Shown piece after piece: positions 18,191 through 28,834 of a stretch of DNA of 64,000 nucleotides (positions are counted from its first letter, which is position 1; each line of letters opens with the position of its first letter). The stretch comes from Luteibacter sp. Sphag1AF (GTDB lineage: Bacteria; Pseudomonadota; Gammaproteobacteria; Xanthomonadales; Rhodanobacteraceae). The stretch covers positions 247,734 to 311,733 of the forward strand of contig NZ_JACHYH010000004.1 in the NCBI RefSeq assembly GCF_014192715.1, given 5' to 3'. Both the position numbers and the translations under genes were made by a program. The notes under the pieces are model-generated. The model ran no database searches and was not told the origin of the DNA. It worked only from the letters and a program-made list of their open reading frames with translations.

Positions 18191-19141
18191 ATGCAAGCCC
18201 CGACCCATCTCTGGCACAACGGCCGCATCAAGGCATGGCACGAAGCGACCGTGCATGTGGGCGCTCATGCGCTGCATTACGGCTCCTCGGTGTTTGAAGG
18301 CGTGCGCGTGTACGCCACTCCGGACGGCCCGCGTTACTTTCGCCTGGAAGAACACACCACGCGCCTGTTCAACTCGGCGCGGGTCTATGACCTCACCATT
18401 CCGTTTGATGCCGATGCGATCAATCAGGCCTGCCGCGAGGTGATCGCCGCCAACGGCCTGGCCTCCGCGTACGTGCGCCCCATCGTCTACCGCAGCGGCT
18501 TCACCTTCAGTCTGGCGCCGCCGCTGGATACCCCCGTGGATGTCGCGATCATCGCGCTGCCGTGGGGCGCCTATCACGGCGCCGACGCCATCGAGAAAGG
18601 CGTGGATGTGTGTGTCTCTTCGTGGAACCGCGCGGCGCCGAACACCTTCCCCAGCGGCGCCAAGGCGGGTGGCAATTATCTGAACAGCCAGCTCATCGCA
18701 CGCGAAGCCGCGAACGGCGGCTATGCCGAAGGCATCGCGCTGGGCACCGATGGCCTGCTCAGTGAAGGGGCTGGCGAGAATCTGTTCGTGGTCCATCGCG
18801 GCAAGCTGTACACGCCGCCATCGGCCGCGAGCATCCTGTGCGGCATCACCCGCGACAGTGTGCTGACGCTGGCTGCGGAGCGCGGCATCGAGGTGGTGGA
18901 ACAACCGTTGCCGCGCGAGATGCTGTATTTCGCCGACGAAGTGTTCATGACCGGCACGGCCGCAGAGGTCACCGCCGTGCGCTCGGTGGACCGCAAGCCG
19001 GTCGGCACTGGCCAGCCGGGTCCGGTAACACGACAGATTCAGGCGGACTTTTTCGGCCTGTTCAATGGACGTACTGAAGACAAGTGGGGATGGCTCTCGC
19101 CCATCGACACGGTCGCGGATGCCGGGAGGGCCGCTGCATGA
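18191..19141 (+). CDS. ilvE: branched-chain amino acid aminotransferase
   Basis: PLP-dependent transaminase making Leu, Ile and Val from the 2-oxo acids. 316 residues. ATG 18191 has AGAGGAGAC upstream. Class IV fold motifs are [11 protein letters not shown], the PLP lysine Lys158 in [13 protein letters not shown], the phosphate-binding region SEGAGENLF and the C-terminal [14 protein letters not shown]. The ending EDKWGWL is typical of IlvE. Placement between leuA and leuC, with a four-base overlap into leuC, is unusual and ties the last step of all three amino acids to the leucine genes. Confidence 0.97.
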   Translation: MQAPTHLWHNGRIKAWHEATVHVGAHALHYGSSVFEGVRVYATPDGPRYFRLEEHTTRLFNSARVYDLTIPFDADAINQACREVIAANGLASAYVRPIVYRSGFTFSLAPPLDTPVDVAIIALPWGAYHGADAIEKGVDVCVSSWNRAAPNTFPSGAKAGGNYLNSQLIAREAANGGYAEGIALGTDGLLSEGAGENLFVVHRGKLYTPPSAASILCGITRDSVLTLAAERGIEVVEQPLPREMLYFADEVFMTGTAAEVTAVRSVDRKPVGTGQPGPVTRQIQADFFGLFNGRTEDKWGWLSPIDTVADAGRAAA

Positions 19142-20553
19142 GCGCACGCACGCTGTTCGACAAGCTGTGGGACGCACATCAGGTCGTCGCCGAAACGGAT
19201 ACCACGCCGGGCGTCCTGTATATCGACCTGCACCTGGTGCACGAAGTCACTTCGCCGCAGGCATTCGATGAACTGCGTTCGCGCGGGCTGTCTGTCCGTC
19301 GTCGCGACCGCACACTGGCCACGCTGGATCATTCGACGCCGACGTTGCCTGCCGATGCCAGCGGCAAGCGCCCCTACTACACGCCGGAAGCAGAGGCGCA
19401 GGTCGCCACTCTGGAAAGAAACGTTGCCGAGTTCGGCATCGACCTGATGGGCTGGGACAGCCCGCATCGCGGCATCGTACACGTAGCCGGGCCTGAAGTC
19501 GGTGCCACTCAGCCGGGCATGACCATCGTCTGTGGCGACAGCCACACCGCTACACATGGCGCGTTCGGCGCGCTGGCCTTCGGCATTGGCACGACGGAAG
19601 TCGGTCATGTGCTGGCCACGCAATGCCTGCTGCAACGCAAGCCCAAATCGCTGGCCATTCACGTGGATGGCGTGCTGCAAACCGGCGTAACCGCGAAAGA
19701 CCTGATCCTGCACATCATTGGCCAGATCGGCATCGGGGGCGGTACCGGGCACGTCATCGAATACACAGGCGAAGCCATTCGCGCACTGTCGATGGAAGAG
19801 CGCATGACCGTGTGCAACATGTCGATTGAAGCAGGCGCCCGCGCGGGCCTGATCGCGCCGGACGACATCACCTTCGCGTGGCTGGAAGGCCGCGAGCGCG
19901 TGCCCAAAGGCGACGCGTGGAAGCGCGCCGTGGCTCACTGGCGCACGTTGGCCACAGACCCGGGCGCGAGCTACGACAGCGAAGTACGCATCGACGCTTC
20001 CACCATCCAGCCAAGCATCACTTACGGTACGCACCCGGGCATGGTGGTCGCGATCAACGCCACGGTGCCCGCGGCACGCGATGCACTGGAACAGCGTGCG
20101 CTCGATTACATGAAGGTGACCGCAGGCCAGCCGATGACCGGCGAGTCGGTGGACGTCGTGTTCATCGGCAGCTGCACCAATGCACGCCTGTCCGACCTGC
20201 GTGCGGCGGCACAGATCATGCGCGGTCGCCGGGTGGCCAGCGGCGTCCGCATGCTGGTGGTGCCCGGTTCCGAACAGGTACGCCGTGATGCGGAACGCGA
20301 AGGGCTGCATCAGGTATTCCGCGATGCCGGCGCCGAATGGCGCGAGCCGGGCTGTTCGATGTGCATCGCCATGAATGGCGACCTCGCTCAGCCGGGCCAG
20401 CTCGTCGTATCCACCAGCAACCGCAATTTTGAAGGCCGGCAGGGCAAGGGTGCCCGCACGGTGCTCGCCAGCCCGCTGGTTGCCGCTGCATCCGCCATTG
20501 CCGGCTGCGTTGCCGATCCCCGCGCATACATCGAAGAAGAGGCCGCCGCATGA
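19138..20553 (+). CDS. leuC: 3-isopropylmalate dehydratase, large subunit
   Basis: With LeuD isomerises 2- to 3-isopropylmalate. 471 residues, aconitase family. The [4Fe-4S] ligands are visible in [13 protein letters not shown] and [10 protein letters not shown]; other signatures are [26 protein letters not shown] and [12 protein letters not shown] 19138 overlaps the ilvE stop by four bases (ATGA). Its own stop overlaps the leuD start by four bases, so LeuC and LeuD are translationally coupled as expected for a heterodimer. Confidence 0.97.
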   Translation: MSARTLFDKLWDAHQVVAETDTTPGVLYIDLHLVHEVTSPQAFDELRSRGLSVRRRDRTLATLDHSTPTLPADASGKRPYYTPEAEAQVATLERNVAEFGIDLMGWDSPHRGIVHVAGPEVGATQPGMTIVCGDSHTATHGAFGALAFGIGTTEVGHVLATQCLLQRKPKSLAIHVDGVLQTGVTAKDLILHIIGQIGIGGGTGHVIEYTGEAIRALSMEERMTVCNMSIEAGARAGLIAPDDITFAWLEGRERVPKGDAWKRAVAHWRTLATDPGASYDSEVRIDASTIQPSITYGTHPGMVVAINATVPAARDALEQRALDYMKVTAGQPMTGESVDVVFIGSCTNARLSDLRAAAQIMRGRRVASGVRMLVVPGSEQVRRDAEREGLHQVFRDAGAEWREPGCSMCIAMNGDLAQPGQLVVSTSNRNFEGRQGKGARTVLASPLVAAASAIAGCVADPRAYIEEEAAA

Positions 20554-21146
20554 GCCAGACCACCCGACCGCTGGCTTACGTGCATTCGCGCACGGCTGTG
20601 CTGGCCAACGAAAACATCGACACCGACCGCATCATCCCCGCGCGATTCCTCACCACCACCGAGCGCACGGGGCTGGGGAAACACTGCTTCGAGGACTGGC
20701 GCTACAACGCCGACGGCACCGACAACCCGTCATTCGTGCTCAACCAGCCCGCCTCGCGCGGCTGCTCCATCATTGTCGCGGGCCACAATTTCGGCTGCGG
20801 TTCGTCGCGTGAACATGCGCCGTGGGCGCTTCTGGACTTCGGCATCCAGGCGGTGATCTCCAGTGAGATCGCCGACATTTTCCGCGGCAATGCACTGAAG
20901 AACGGCCTGCTGGCCATCGTTGTCAGCGCACCCGAACACCGCTGGCTGATCGAAAACCCCGGCGTCGAACTGCGCATCGACGTGGCGTCGGGAACGATCC
21001 GCCTGCCGGACGGCGGCACGATTGCCTTCGATCTGGACGCGTTCGCGCGTCACTGCCTGCTCAACGGAGTGGATCAGCTGGGCTTCCTGACGCAGCAGGA
21101 CGCCGCCATCACCGCGTTTGAAGCACGGATGGAGGAAGCCGCATGA
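20550..21146 (+). CDS. leuD: 3-isopropylmalate dehydratase, small subunit
   Basis: Swivel-domain partner of LeuC, 198 residues. Diagnostic segments are [26 protein letters not shown] near residues 19-44 (in part), [17 protein letters not shown] and the substrate loop. Overlaps leuC and leuB by four bases on each side, consistent with tight coupling inside the operon. Confidence 0.97.
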   Translation: MSQTTRPLAYVHSRTAVLANENIDTDRIIPARFLTTTERTGLGKHCFEDWRYNADGTDNPSFVLNQPASRGCSIIVAGHNFGCGSSREHAPWALLDFGIQAVISSEIADIFRGNALKNGLLAIVVSAPEHRWLIENPGVELRIDVASGTIRLPDGGTIAFDLDAFARHCLLNGVDQLGFLTQQDAAITAFEARMEEAA

Positions 21147-22207
21147 AGGCATCCATCGTTGTACTGCCGGGTGACGGCATTGGTCCGGAAGTGGCTTCGG
21201 CAGGCGTGGCCGTACTGCGGCAGATTGCCGAGCGATTCGGCCATGACTTCACCTTCGCCGAGCATGCCATCGGGGGCGATGCGATTGACCGCTTCGGCGA
21301 CCCGCTGCCGCCTGCCACGCGCGAGGCTTGCCTCGCTGCCGATGCGATTCTGCTCGGCGCCGTCGGTGGTCCGAAATGGTCCGACCCGAATGCGCCGGTA
21401 CGCCCCGAACAGGGCCTGCTGGCCATGCGCAAACTGCTGGGCGTGTTTGCCAACGTGCGTCCGCTGAAGCTGCATCCGCGCGCGGCGGCGCTGTCACCGC
21501 TGAAGCCGGAGCGCACGAAAGGTGTCGATCTGGTGTTCATCCGTGAACTGACCGGCGGCATCTACTTCGGCGCGAAAACCCGGACAGACGATGCGGCCAC
21601 CGACGAATGCCGTTACACGGTGGAAGAAATCGAGCGGGTGATGCGCCACGCCTTCGACCTGGCGCGTACGCGCCGCAGGAAAGTGACATCGGTCGACAAG
21701 GCCAACGTTCTGGAAACCTCGCGCCTGTGGCGTTCGGTTGCCACCCGCGTTGCGGCCGACTATCCGGACGTGGCGCTGGAACACCAGTTGGTCGATTCGA
21801 TGGCCATGCACCTGCTGACCCGTCCCGCCGATTACGACGTGATCGTGACCGAAAACATGTTCGGCGACATCCTGACCGACGAAGCCTCGGTGCTGGCCGG
21901 CTCGCTGGGCCTGTCGCCCTCCGCCTCGGTGGGCGGCCCGGGGGCCGGCGTGTATGAGCCCATTCACGGCTCGGCACCCGATATCGCGGGCAAGGCGCTC
22001 GCCAATCCACTCGGCACGATCCTCAGCGTGGCGATGCTGCTGCGTCATTCGCTGGGCCTGACCGACGAAGCCGACGCCGTGGAAGCCGCCGTGGATCACG
22101 TGATGGAACACGGCAATCTCACCCGCGATCTGGGCGGCGACGCGACCACGCATGCCGTGACGCGCGCTGTGCTGGACGCCTGCAACGCCAGTGCGGAGGT
22201 CGCATGA
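21143..22207 (+). CDS. leuB: 3-isopropylmalate dehydrogenase
   Basis: NAD-dependent oxidative decarboxylation of 3-isopropylmalate, last leucine-specific carbon step. 354 residues. Visible motifs are [11 protein letters not shown] at the N-terminus, [12 protein letters not shown] (substrate site), [13 protein letters not shown] with the catalytic Lys, and [14 protein letters not shown] (metal Asp). [20 protein letters not shown] is the NAD-binding region. ATGA overlaps join it to leuD and ilvD. Confidence 0.97.
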   Translation: MKASIVVLPGDGIGPEVASAGVAVLRQIAERFGHDFTFAEHAIGGDAIDRFGDPLPPATREACLAADAILLGAVGGPKWSDPNAPVRPEQGLLAMRKLLGVFANVRPLKLHPRAAALSPLKPERTKGVDLVFIRELTGGIYFGAKTRTDDAATDECRYTVEEIERVMRHAFDLARTRRRKVTSVDKANVLETSRLWRSVATRVAADYPDVALEHQLVDSMAMHLLTRPADYDVIVTENMFGDILTDEASVLAGSLGLSPSASVGGPGAGVYEPIHGSAPDIAGKALANPLGTILSVAMLLRHSLGLTDEADAVEAAVDHVMEHGNLTRDLGGDATTHAVTRAVLDACNASAEVA

Positions 22208-23970
22208 ACGACAGGAAGATTCCCATCCGCACGCTGCGCAGCGACGCGATCAAGACCGGTCCTGATCGCGCACCCGCCCGCGCCATGCTTCGCGCCACAG
22301 GTCTGGACGATGACGCCATCGCCCGGCCGATGGTCGCCATCGTGCACAGCTGGTCCAACGTGTCGCCGTGCAACCTCAACCTTCGCGAACTGGCCGAAGC
22401 GGCGGCGGAAGGTGTGCGTGCCGCAGGCGGCACGCCCGTGGAATTCAACACCATCGCGGTGACCGACGGCATCGCCATGGGTACGTCCGGCATGCGCGCC
22501 TCACTTGTGAGCCGCGAGCTCATCACCGACTCCATCGAACTGGCGGTGGATGGTCATTGCCTCGATGCGATGGTGGTTCTCTGCGGCTGCGACAAGACGA
22601 TCCCCGCCACGGCCATGGCGCTGGCCCGCCTCAACATTCCCGGCGTGGCGCTGTACGGCGGCAGCATTGCGCATGGCAGCCGGAATGGCTGCCCCATCAC
22701 CGTGCAGGAAGTATTTGAAGCGGTAGGCGCGCACGGCGCGGGCAAGATCGACGACGCGGAACTGGAAGACGTGGAGCGTCATGCGTGCCCTGGCGCGGGC
22801 GCCTGCGGCGGTCAGTTCACGGCCAACACGATGGCCATGGTGCTGACCACCCTGGGCCTCACCCCGGTGGGCCTCAATGACATTCCGGCAACCGACCCGG
22901 CCAAGCTGGATGCCGCTCGCCGTTGCGGCGAACTGGCCATGGAATGCCTCAACACCCAGCGCCGTCCGCGTGACCTGCTGACACCGACCGCGTTCCGCAA
23001 CGCGGCGCGCATGGTGGCGGCCACGGCCGGTTCCACCAATGCCGTGCTGCATCTGCTGGCCATTGCGCACGAAGCACGCGTGCCGCTGAGCATTGAGGAC
23101 TTTGAATCCGCGTCGGTGAAGACGCCGGTCATCGCGGACCTGAAACCCGGCGGCCGCTACAGCGCTGTGGAACTCACGGCGGCGGGCGGCACAGCCATCG
23201 TGGCGCGTGAACTGCGTGCTGCTGGCTTGCTGGATGACTCCCCGACGGTAACGGGCCGCAGTCTGTTCGCCGAACTGGACGCCGCCCCCGCGGCAACCGA
23301 AGGTCAACAGGTGGTGCGCAGCGTGGCGCACGCATTCAAGCCGCGTGGCGGTTACAGCATCCTCTACGGCAATCTGTCACCGGAGGGCAGCATCCTCAAA
23401 CTTGCCGGGCATGGTCGCCTGAGCCACGCCGGTCCCGCACGCGTATTTGAAAGCGAGGAAGACGCGTTTGCCGCCGTGCAGGCGGGTCGCATCCGCTCAG
23501 GCGATGTGATGGTCATCCGCAACGAAGGCCCCGCGGGTGGCCCGGGCATGCGCGAAATGCTGGCCGTGACCGCCGCACTGGTGGGACGCGGTCTCGGCAA
23601 CGACGTCGCGCTGATTACCGACGGACGATTCTCCGGAGCCACGCACGGCTTCATGGTGGGACACGTCGCGCCGGAAGCCGCACGTGGCGGCCCCATCGGG
23701 CTGCTTCGCGAAGGCGATGCCATCTTCATTGATGCCGGAACGCGCGAACTGCGCACTGACGCCGACCTGGCAGCGCGCCGCGCCAGCTGGCGACCGGCGC
23801 CGCCCAAAGTCACCCGCGGCGTGCTCGCCAAGTACGCCCGACTGGTCGGCTCGGCCGCCGAAGGCGCGGTAACCCATGCCTTCGAAGATGACGAAGACGC
23901 GCCGACACCCGCCTTCAACACGCGCGACGAATCCGCCGAAGACCTGACGCAGGTACTGATCGGCAACTGA
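22204..23970 (+). CDS. ilvD: dihydroxy-acid dehydratase
   Basis: Dehydrates 2,3-dihydroxy-isovalerate and -methylvalerate in Val/Ile synthesis. 588 residues. The Fe-S cysteines lie in [12 protein letters not shown] and [32 protein letters not shown] segment [13 protein letters not shown] is the N-terminal cluster region. Other motifs: [41 protein letters not shown] and [12 protein letters not shown]. Overlaps leuB by four bases; a 57-base gap precedes ilvC. Confidence 0.97.
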   Translation: MNDRKIPIRTLRSDAIKTGPDRAPARAMLRATGLDDDAIARPMVAIVHSWSNVSPCNLNLRELAEAAAEGVRAAGGTPVEFNTIAVTDGIAMGTSGMRASLVSRELITDSIELAVDGHCLDAMVVLCGCDKTIPATAMALARLNIPGVALYGGSIAHGSRNGCPITVQEVFEAVGAHGAGKIDDAELEDVERHACPGAGACGGQFTANTMAMVLTTLGLTPVGLNDIPATDPAKLDAARRCGELAMECLNTQRRPRDLLTPTAFRNAARMVAATAGSTNAVLHLLAIAHEARVPLSIEDFESASVKTPVIADLKPGGRYSAVELTAAGGTAIVARELRAAGLLDDSPTVTGRSLFAELDAAPAATEGQQVVRSVAHAFKPRGGYSILYGNLSPEGSILKLAGHGRLSHAGPARVFESEEDAFAAVQAGRIRSGDVMVIRNEGPAGGPGMREMLAVTAALVGRGLGNDVALITDGRFSGATHGFMVGHVAPEAARGGPIGLLREGDAIFIDAGTRELRTDADLAARRASWRPAPPKVTRGVLAKYARLVGSAAEGAVTHAFEDDEDAPTPAFNTRDESAEDLTQVLIGN

Positions 23971-24027
23971 TCCCGCTTTCCTTCGCGCACTGCGAGTGCG
24001 CTTCGTTGAATATCAGGAGAAACACCC

Positions 24028-25053
24028 GTGACCGAGAAACAAGCCACCACCGCTCCGCTGCACAATGCCCGTATCGCCGTGCTGGGTTACGGCAGCCAGG
24101 GTCGGGCGCATGCCCTCAACCTGAAAGACTCCGGACTCGACGTCGTCGTGGGCCTGCGTCCCGGCGGCCCGTCGTGGAGCCGCGCCTATCAGGATGGCTT
24201 CGCCGTCGCCGAGCCCGCCGAAGCAGTGCGCGGTGCGGATCTGGTTGCCGTGCTCACGCCCGACATGGTGCAGCCCGCGCTGTACCGTGAATCCATCGAG
24301 CCGAACATCAAGCCAGGCGCGGCGCTGCTGTTCGCCCACGGCTTCAACGTGCACTTCGGGCAGATCCAGCCGCGCAAAGACATCGACGTGGTGCTGGTTG
24401 CACCCAAGGGTCCGGGCGCGCTGGTCCGTCGCGAATACGAAATCGGCCGCGGCGTTCCCTGCCTTTACGCCGTGCATCAGGATGCCACGGGAAGCGCGCA
24501 GGAAAAGGCAACGGCCTATGCCGCGGGCATCGGCGGTGCGCGCGCCATGCTGATTGAAACCGACTTCAAGGAAGAGACCGAAACCGATCTCTTCGGCGAA
24601 CAGGCTGTGCTGTGCGGTGGCGCCAGCGAGCTGGTCATCAAGGGCTTCGAGACGCTGGTGGAAGCGGGCTATCGCCCGGAAATCGCCTACTACGAGGTGA
24701 TGCACGAACTGAAGCTGATCGTGGACCTGTTCTACGAAGGCGGCATTGCCCGCATGCTGGAATTCATCTCCGAGACGGCCCAGTACGGCGACTACACCCG
24801 CGGGCCGCGTGTGGTGGATGAAGGCACGAAGGAGCGCATGAAGGCGGTGCTGAAGGACATTCAGGACGGCACGTTTGCCCGCGAATGGACGGCTGAATAC
24901 CAGGCCGGTCTTCCGAACTACAAGGCGTTCAAGAAGCGCGACCTGGAACATCCGATTGAACAGGTCGGCGCGCGTCTTCGCGCACGCATGCCGTGGTTGC
25001 AGGCCAACCGCGCTGAAAGCCCGGCCACCGAGGCAGCACCTGCTGCCGAGTAA
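24028..25053 (+). CDS. ilvC: ketol-acid reductoisomerase (class I)
   Basis: NADPH- and Mg-dependent rearrangement and reduction of acetohydroxy acids. 341 residues, the short class I form. GTG 24028 follows CAGGAGAAACACCC, a good ribosome-binding site. The Rossmann loop is [14 protein letters not shown] near residue 19. The metal and substrate site is in [22 protein letters not shown], and [17 protein letters not shown] lies in the helical C-domain. A ten-residue Ala/Glu-rich tail ends the protein. Confidence 0.96.
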   Translation: MTEKQATTAPLHNARIAVLGYGSQGRAHALNLKDSGLDVVVGLRPGGPSWSRAYQDGFAVAEPAEAVRGADLVAVLTPDMVQPALYRESIEPNIKPGAALLFAHGFNVHFGQIQPRKDIDVVLVAPKGPGALVRREYEIGRGVPCLYAVHQDATGSAQEKATAYAAGIGGARAMLIETDFKEETETDLFGEQAVLCGGASELVIKGFETLVEAGYRPEIAYYEVMHELKLIVDLFYEGGIARMLEFISETAQYGDYTRGPRVVDEGTKERMKAVLKDIQDGTFAREWTAEYQAGLPNYKAFKKRDLEHPIEQVGARLRARMPWLQANRAESPATEAAPAAE

Positions 25054-25062
25054 GCGTCGTCC

Positions 25063-25084
25063 CGGCGGCCGGCAACGGCCGCCG
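25063..25084 (+). other. stem-loop in the ilvC-ilvB gap
   Basis: CGGCGGCCG (25063-25071) and CGGCCGCCG (25076-25084) form a perfect nine-pair stem closed by a GCAA tetraloop, nine bases after the ilvC stop. No U-tract follows. It could stabilise the upstream mRNA segment or set relative expression of ilvC and ilvB. Confidence 0.5.
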
Positions 25085-25157
25085 GCGTCTGCAAGAAGCA
25101 CTGGATCTTCTTCAACAGGCTGCTCGCGCAACCCGCGATTTCAAGGATTTCTCTGAC

Positions 25158-27032
25158 GTGAACGCGCAACTGGATTCCATCGGCGACATTAGCCGCCCCT
25201 CTTCCCATCCGTTGGCCGGAAAGGCCATGACCGGCGCCGACATCGTGGTGCAGGTGCTGGCTGATGAGGGCCTCGATGTACTTTTCGGCTATTCGGGGGG
25301 CGCGATCCTCCCCGTCTATGACGCCGTATTCCGCCACAACGAAGCCAACCTGCGCGACGACGGCAGCGAACCCCTTCCGCTGATCGTCCCCGCCAACGAA
25401 CAGGGAGCCTGCTTCATGGCGGCGGGTTACGCGCGCGCCTCCGGGCAGGTGGGGGTTGCGCTGCTGACCTCCGGCCCCGGCGCCACCAATGCGGTGACCC
25501 CTGTGCGCGATTCCATGGCCGATTCGATTCCGCTGGTGGTCATTTGCGGTCAGGTGCCCACGGCGGCCATTGGCACCGATGCCTTTCAGGAAGCGCCCAT
25601 CAGCACCATCATGGGCGCCTGTGCCAAGCACGTTTTCCTGGTGACCGATGCCTCCGCGCTGGAAGCCACGCTGCGCACGGCGTTTCATATTGCGCGCAGC
25701 GGACGGCAGGGTCCGGTCGTCGTGGACATTCCCAAGGACGTGCAGAACACTCCGCTGACGTTCCGCGGCAATCGCGAACTGCCCATGCGCGGCTACCGCG
25801 CGCGACTGCGTGCCGTGCAGGACGCGACGATCAGCGAAGACCACTGCGCAGCCTTCTTCGCAGCGCTGGGCCGGGCGAAGCGGCCGCTGATCTATGCCGG
25901 CGGCGGCATCATTTCATCGGGCGCTTCTGCGTCACTGCAGAAGTTTTCTCGCACCTTCGGCATACCGGTGACCACCACGCTGATGGGCATCGGCGGCTTC
26001 GATACTACCGACCCGCTGGCCCTGCACATGCTGGGCATGCACGGCACGGCGTATGCGAACTATGCGATGGATGACTGTGACTTTGTCTTTGCCCTGGGCG
26101 CGCGCTTTGATGATCGCGTGGTGGGCGTGCCGGCAGCCTTCGCGCCGCGCGCGAAGACCATCGCGCAGATCGACATTGATCCGGCCGAGATCGGCAAGGT
26201 CAAACCGGTGCACTGGCACCACGTGGGACACCTGGACGCGGCCCTGCAGCGTCTTGTGAAGTACGGACAGCGTCACGGGTTCAGCCCCCGCGAGGATGGG
26301 CGGTATGACGCGTGGCACGCTCACGTAGCGGCGCTGAAAAAGGATCACGCCCTCAATTATCAGCGCGACAGCGCTTTGATTCAGCCGTATGCCGTGATCG
26401 AGGCGATCAACCGGATCACCGATGGCCGCGCCATCATCACCACGGGCGTGGGCCAGCACCAGATGTGGTCGGCACAGTACTTCGATTTCCGCGAGCCGCG
26501 TCGCTGGCTGACCTCCGGCTCCATGGGCACGATGGGTTTCGGGCTTCCGGCGGCCATTGGTGCGCAGTTCGCCCGCCGCGACCTGACCGTGATCGACATT
26601 GATGGCGATGCCAGCATCCGCATGAACATTGGCGAGATGGAAACGGTCACCACGTACAACCTGCCGGTCAAGATCGTGGTCCTCAACAACGCCGGCGACG
26701 GCATGGTGAGGCAGTGGCAGAAGCTCTTCTTCAAGGGCAGGTTCTCGGCCTCGGACAAGAGTCTGCACAAAAAGGATTTCGTCAGGGCGGCTCAGGCAGA
26801 TGGCTTTGCCTGGGCACAGCGCCTCGACGACCCGACGCGTGTGAACAGCACCATTGCCGACTTCCTGGCATTTGACGGCCCCGCCTTTCTTGAAGTGGTG
26901 ATCGACCCCGATGCGGGCGTGTATCCGATGGTGGGCCCGGGCGCCACGTATGCGCAGATGATCACCGGCGACTGGATCGCCAGCCGCACCGGGCCCGTGG
27001 CGGAAACCGCCGGGCCGACGGGGATGTTTTGA
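25158..27032 (+). CDS. ilvB: acetolactate synthase, large (catalytic) subunit
   Basis: TPP- and FAD-dependent synthase forming acetolactate and acetohydroxybutyrate, first common Val/Ile/Leu step. 624 residues from GTG 25158 (AAGGA upstream); ATG 25227 would remove a 23-residue extension. Visible motifs are GYSGGAILPVYDA, the catalytic Glu in VPANEQGACFMAAGYARASG, TSGPGATNAVT and the TPP site IDGDASIRMNIGEMETV with LNNAGDGMVRQWQ. About 50 residues longer than E. coli IlvB, partly by an insertion EANLRDDGSEPLP near residue 65. Two bases separate it from ilvN. Confidence 0.96.
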   Translation: MNAQLDSIGDISRPSSHPLAGKAMTGADIVVQVLADEGLDVLFGYSGGAILPVYDAVFRHNEANLRDDGSEPLPLIVPANEQGACFMAAGYARASGQVGVALLTSGPGATNAVTPVRDSMADSIPLVVICGQVPTAAIGTDAFQEAPISTIMGACAKHVFLVTDASALEATLRTAFHIARSGRQGPVVVDIPKDVQNTPLTFRGNRELPMRGYRARLRAVQDATISEDHCAAFFAALGRAKRPLIYAGGGIISSGASASLQKFSRTFGIPVTTTLMGIGGFDTTDPLALHMLGMHGTAYANYAMDDCDFVFALGARFDDRVVGVPAAFAPRAKTIAQIDIDPAEIGKVKPVHWHHVGHLDAALQRLVKYGQRHGFSPREDGRYDAWHAHVAALKKDHALNYQRDSALIQPYAVIEAINRITDGRAIITTGVGQHQMWSAQYFDFREPRRWLTSGSMGTMGFGLPAAIGAQFARRDLTVIDIDGDASIRMNIGEMETVTTYNLPVKIVVLNNAGDGMVRQWQKLFFKGRFSASDKSLHKKDFVRAAQADGFAWAQRLDDPTRVNSTIADFLAFDGPAFLEVVIDPDAGVYPMVGPGATYAQMITGDWIASRTGPVAETAGPTGMF

Positions 27033-27034
27033 CG

Positions 27035-27517
27035 ATGCGGCATCTGATTTCCATCCTGCTGCAGAACGAGGCGGGTGCACTGGCACGTGTCGCGGGACTG
27101 TTTGCTTCGCGCGGTTACAACATCGAGTCACTGACCGTGGCTGCGACCCCTGACGTGGAAGCGTCCCGATTGACGCTCGTGATCTTCGGTGACGACGGCT
27201 TGGTCGACCAGATCATCAAGCAGTCGCGCAAACTGGTGGACGTGATCGAGATTGCGGAACTGACCCGCCGCGACCATCTGGAACGCGAGCTGCTGGTAGT
27301 GCGGACAGATGGCGCGCCTGAACGCGTGGACGCATGCGTGCAACAGTTCGGTGCCCGTGTTCTTGAGCGGCATGGGACAAGCGTGCTGGTGGAATTCACC
27401 GGCCAACCTGACGAGGTGGACCGGTGCCTCGATGCGCTGATGCGTGCGGCAGAACTATGTGAGCACGCACGCAGCGGCATTGCTGCCATCGAACGCGCGG
27501 TGCTGACAATGGCTTGA
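27035..27517 (+). CDS. ilvN: acetolactate synthase, small (regulatory) subunit
   Basis: 160-residue regulatory subunit with an N-terminal ACT domain (RHLISILLQNEAGALARVAGLF.. in part, then GYNIESLTVAATPD) that binds valine for feedback inhibition. The C-terminal domain starts about residue 80 (RRDHLERELLVVRTD). ATG 27035 is two bases after the ilvB stop, ensuring co-translation with the catalytic subunit. Could equally be named ilvH. Last gene of the leu-ilv operon; a strong stem follows. Confidence 0.95.
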   Translation: MRHLISILLQNEAGALARVAGLFASRGYNIESLTVAATPDVEASRLTLVIFGDDGLVDQIIKQSRKLVDVIEIAELTRRDHLERELLVVRTDGAPERVDACVQQFGARVLERHGTSVLVEFTGQPDEVDRCLDALMRAAELCEHARSGIAAIERAVLTMA

Positions 27518-27522
27518 GCGAC

Positions 27523-27554
27523 GAGGCGGTGAACGACGCCGGGTTCACCGCCTC
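27523..27554 (+). terminator. stem-loop ending the leu-ilv operon
   Basis: GAGGCGGTGAAC (27523-27534) pairs perfectly with GTTCACCGCCTC (27543-27554), a 12-pair stem with an eight-base loop five bases after the ilvN stop. T-richness after the stem is modest (ATCTCGCCTGTTT). Confidence 0.7.
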
Positions 27555-27616
27555 ATCTCGCCTGTTTCACCACGCCGGTAGGAGGCTGGAACTCTTCCCC
27601 ACACCCGGAGAGCCCC

Positions 27617-27769
27617 ATGCCGACCAACCCGACCAGCCCCAGCACACCGTTCGCCGAGCCAGGCAAGCAACGCCCCGACAGCGAGATCAGGCAGCCGGGC
27701 AGCTATAGCCCGGAAAGGGATGCGGATCCGGAACCCCTCGACGAAAACGACGATCCGCTTGAGCCGTAA
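27617..27769 (+). CDS. small Pro/Asp/Glu-rich hypothetical protein
   Basis: A 50-residue ORF with GGAGAG about five bases before ATG 27617. The composition is Pro-rich then strongly acidic, ending ERDADPEPLDENDDPLEP. No signal or membrane segment; I do not recognise a family. A near-identical style (short, acidic, Pro-rich C-terminus) is seen in the ORF at 15521-15682. It lies between the ilvN terminator and ubiA. The good ribosome-binding site and biased codon choice support translation. Confidence 0.5.
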   Translation: MPTNPTSPSTPFAEPGKQRPDSEIRQPGSYSPERDADPEPLDENDDPLEP

Positions 27770-27803
27770 GCTGTTGCGACGAAAAGGGTCATGCCTCGTC
27801 GGC

Positions 27804-27809
27804 TAAACT
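27804..27809 (+). promoter_or_regulatory. -10 element for ubiA, possibly leaderless
   Basis: TAACT-type hexamer TAAACT at 27804-27809 is followed by six bases and then the ubiA ATG (27816). The usual start point would be the A of the ATG. There is no Shine-Dalgarno sequence and no clear -35 at 17 bases. Confidence 0.35.
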
Positions 27810-27815
27810 GCCTGC

Positions 27816-28832
27816 ATGAGTCAGACGCCGCGAAAGCCCACTACCCGTCCCAAGTCACGTACCGACGCGCCGGTCGCCCGTCGCGCGGTACCCACAGCCC
27901 CTCGCAGCCGTCCCGCTGACGCTTCCACGCGCGCGGAACGCACGCTGGACTGGCTGTTGAAGCCGCTGCCGCCGCATCTGCGCGAGAAGGCCCATGCCTA
28001 TCTGGTGCTCACCCGCATGGACCGGCCTGTCGGCGCGCTTCTGCTGCTGTGGCCCACGTGGTGGGCGCTATGGCTGGCAGCCAAGGATTTTCCGCCGGTT
28101 GGCCCGCTGATCATTTTCACCCTTGGCGTCTTCGCGATGCGCGCGGCAGGTTGCGCCATCAATGACTACGCCGACCGCAAGCTGGACCCCCAGGTAGCGC
28201 GCACCGCAGGGCGGCCCATTGCCTCCGGACGCGTTACGCCGCGCGAAGCGTTGATTGTCTTCGCTTCATTGCTGGTGTTCGCATTCGTGCTGGTGCTGTT
28301 CACCAATGCGCTGACCATCGGGCTGTCGTTTGCGGGCGCCGCGCTCGCCGCCATTTATCCGTTCACCAAGCGATACACGCACCTGCCGCAGGTCGTACTG
28401 GGCGCGGCGTTTGGCTGGTCGATTCCCATGGCGTTTGCGGCCGTGACGAACCATGTGCCACCACTGGCGTGGCTGCTTTTCATCGGCAATATCATCTGGT
28501 CGGTGGTGTACGACACTGAATACGCCATGGTCGACCGCGAGGACGACCTGAAGGCGGGCGCGAAATCCACCGCCATTCTTTTTGGCGATGCGGACCTGGT
28601 CATCATCGGCGTGCTCATGGGCACGTTCCTCCTGACCATGGTGCTTGTGGGCACCCGCGCCGCACTGCACTGGCCTTACTGGATCGCCCTGCTGGTGGCG
28701 ACCGGATTGTTCGGCTGGCAGCAGTGGATCATGCGTGGCCGTGCGCGCGATGCCTGCCTCACTGCGTTCCGCAACAACAATTGGCTGGGCCTCGCGCTCT
28801 GGGTCGGCATCGTGATCGCGCTGGCCCTCTGA
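27816..28832 (+). CDS. ubiA: 4-hydroxybenzoate polyprenyltransferase
   Basis: Integral inner-membrane enzyme attaching the polyprenyl chain to 4-hydroxybenzoate in ubiquinone synthesis. 338 residues with about eight hydrophobic segments after residue 65. The two Asp-rich Mg/diphosphate motifs are INDYADRKLDPQ and DTEYAMVDREDDL; ARTAGRPIASGR is also typical. The first 45 residues are a basic, Pro/Arg-rich extension not present in E. coli UbiA (290 residues); ATG further inside is possible but the overall family fit begins around residue 45. Convergent with comF. Confidence 0.93.
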   Translation: MSQTPRKPTTRPKSRTDAPVARRAVPTAPRSRPADASTRAERTLDWLLKPLPPHLREKAHAYLVLTRMDRPVGALLLLWPTWWALWLAAKDFPPVGPLIIFTLGVFAMRAAGCAINDYADRKLDPQVARTAGRPIASGRVTPREALIVFASLLVFAFVLVLFTNALTIGLSFAGAALAAIYPFTKRYTHLPQVVLGAAFGWSIPMAFAAVTNHVPPLAWLLFIGNIIWSVVYDTEYAMVDREDDLKAGAKSTAILFGDADLVIIGVLMGTFLLTMVLVGTRAALHWPYWIALLVATGLFGWQQWIMRGRARDACLTAFRNNNWLGLALWVGIVIALAL

Positions 28833-28834
28833 GA

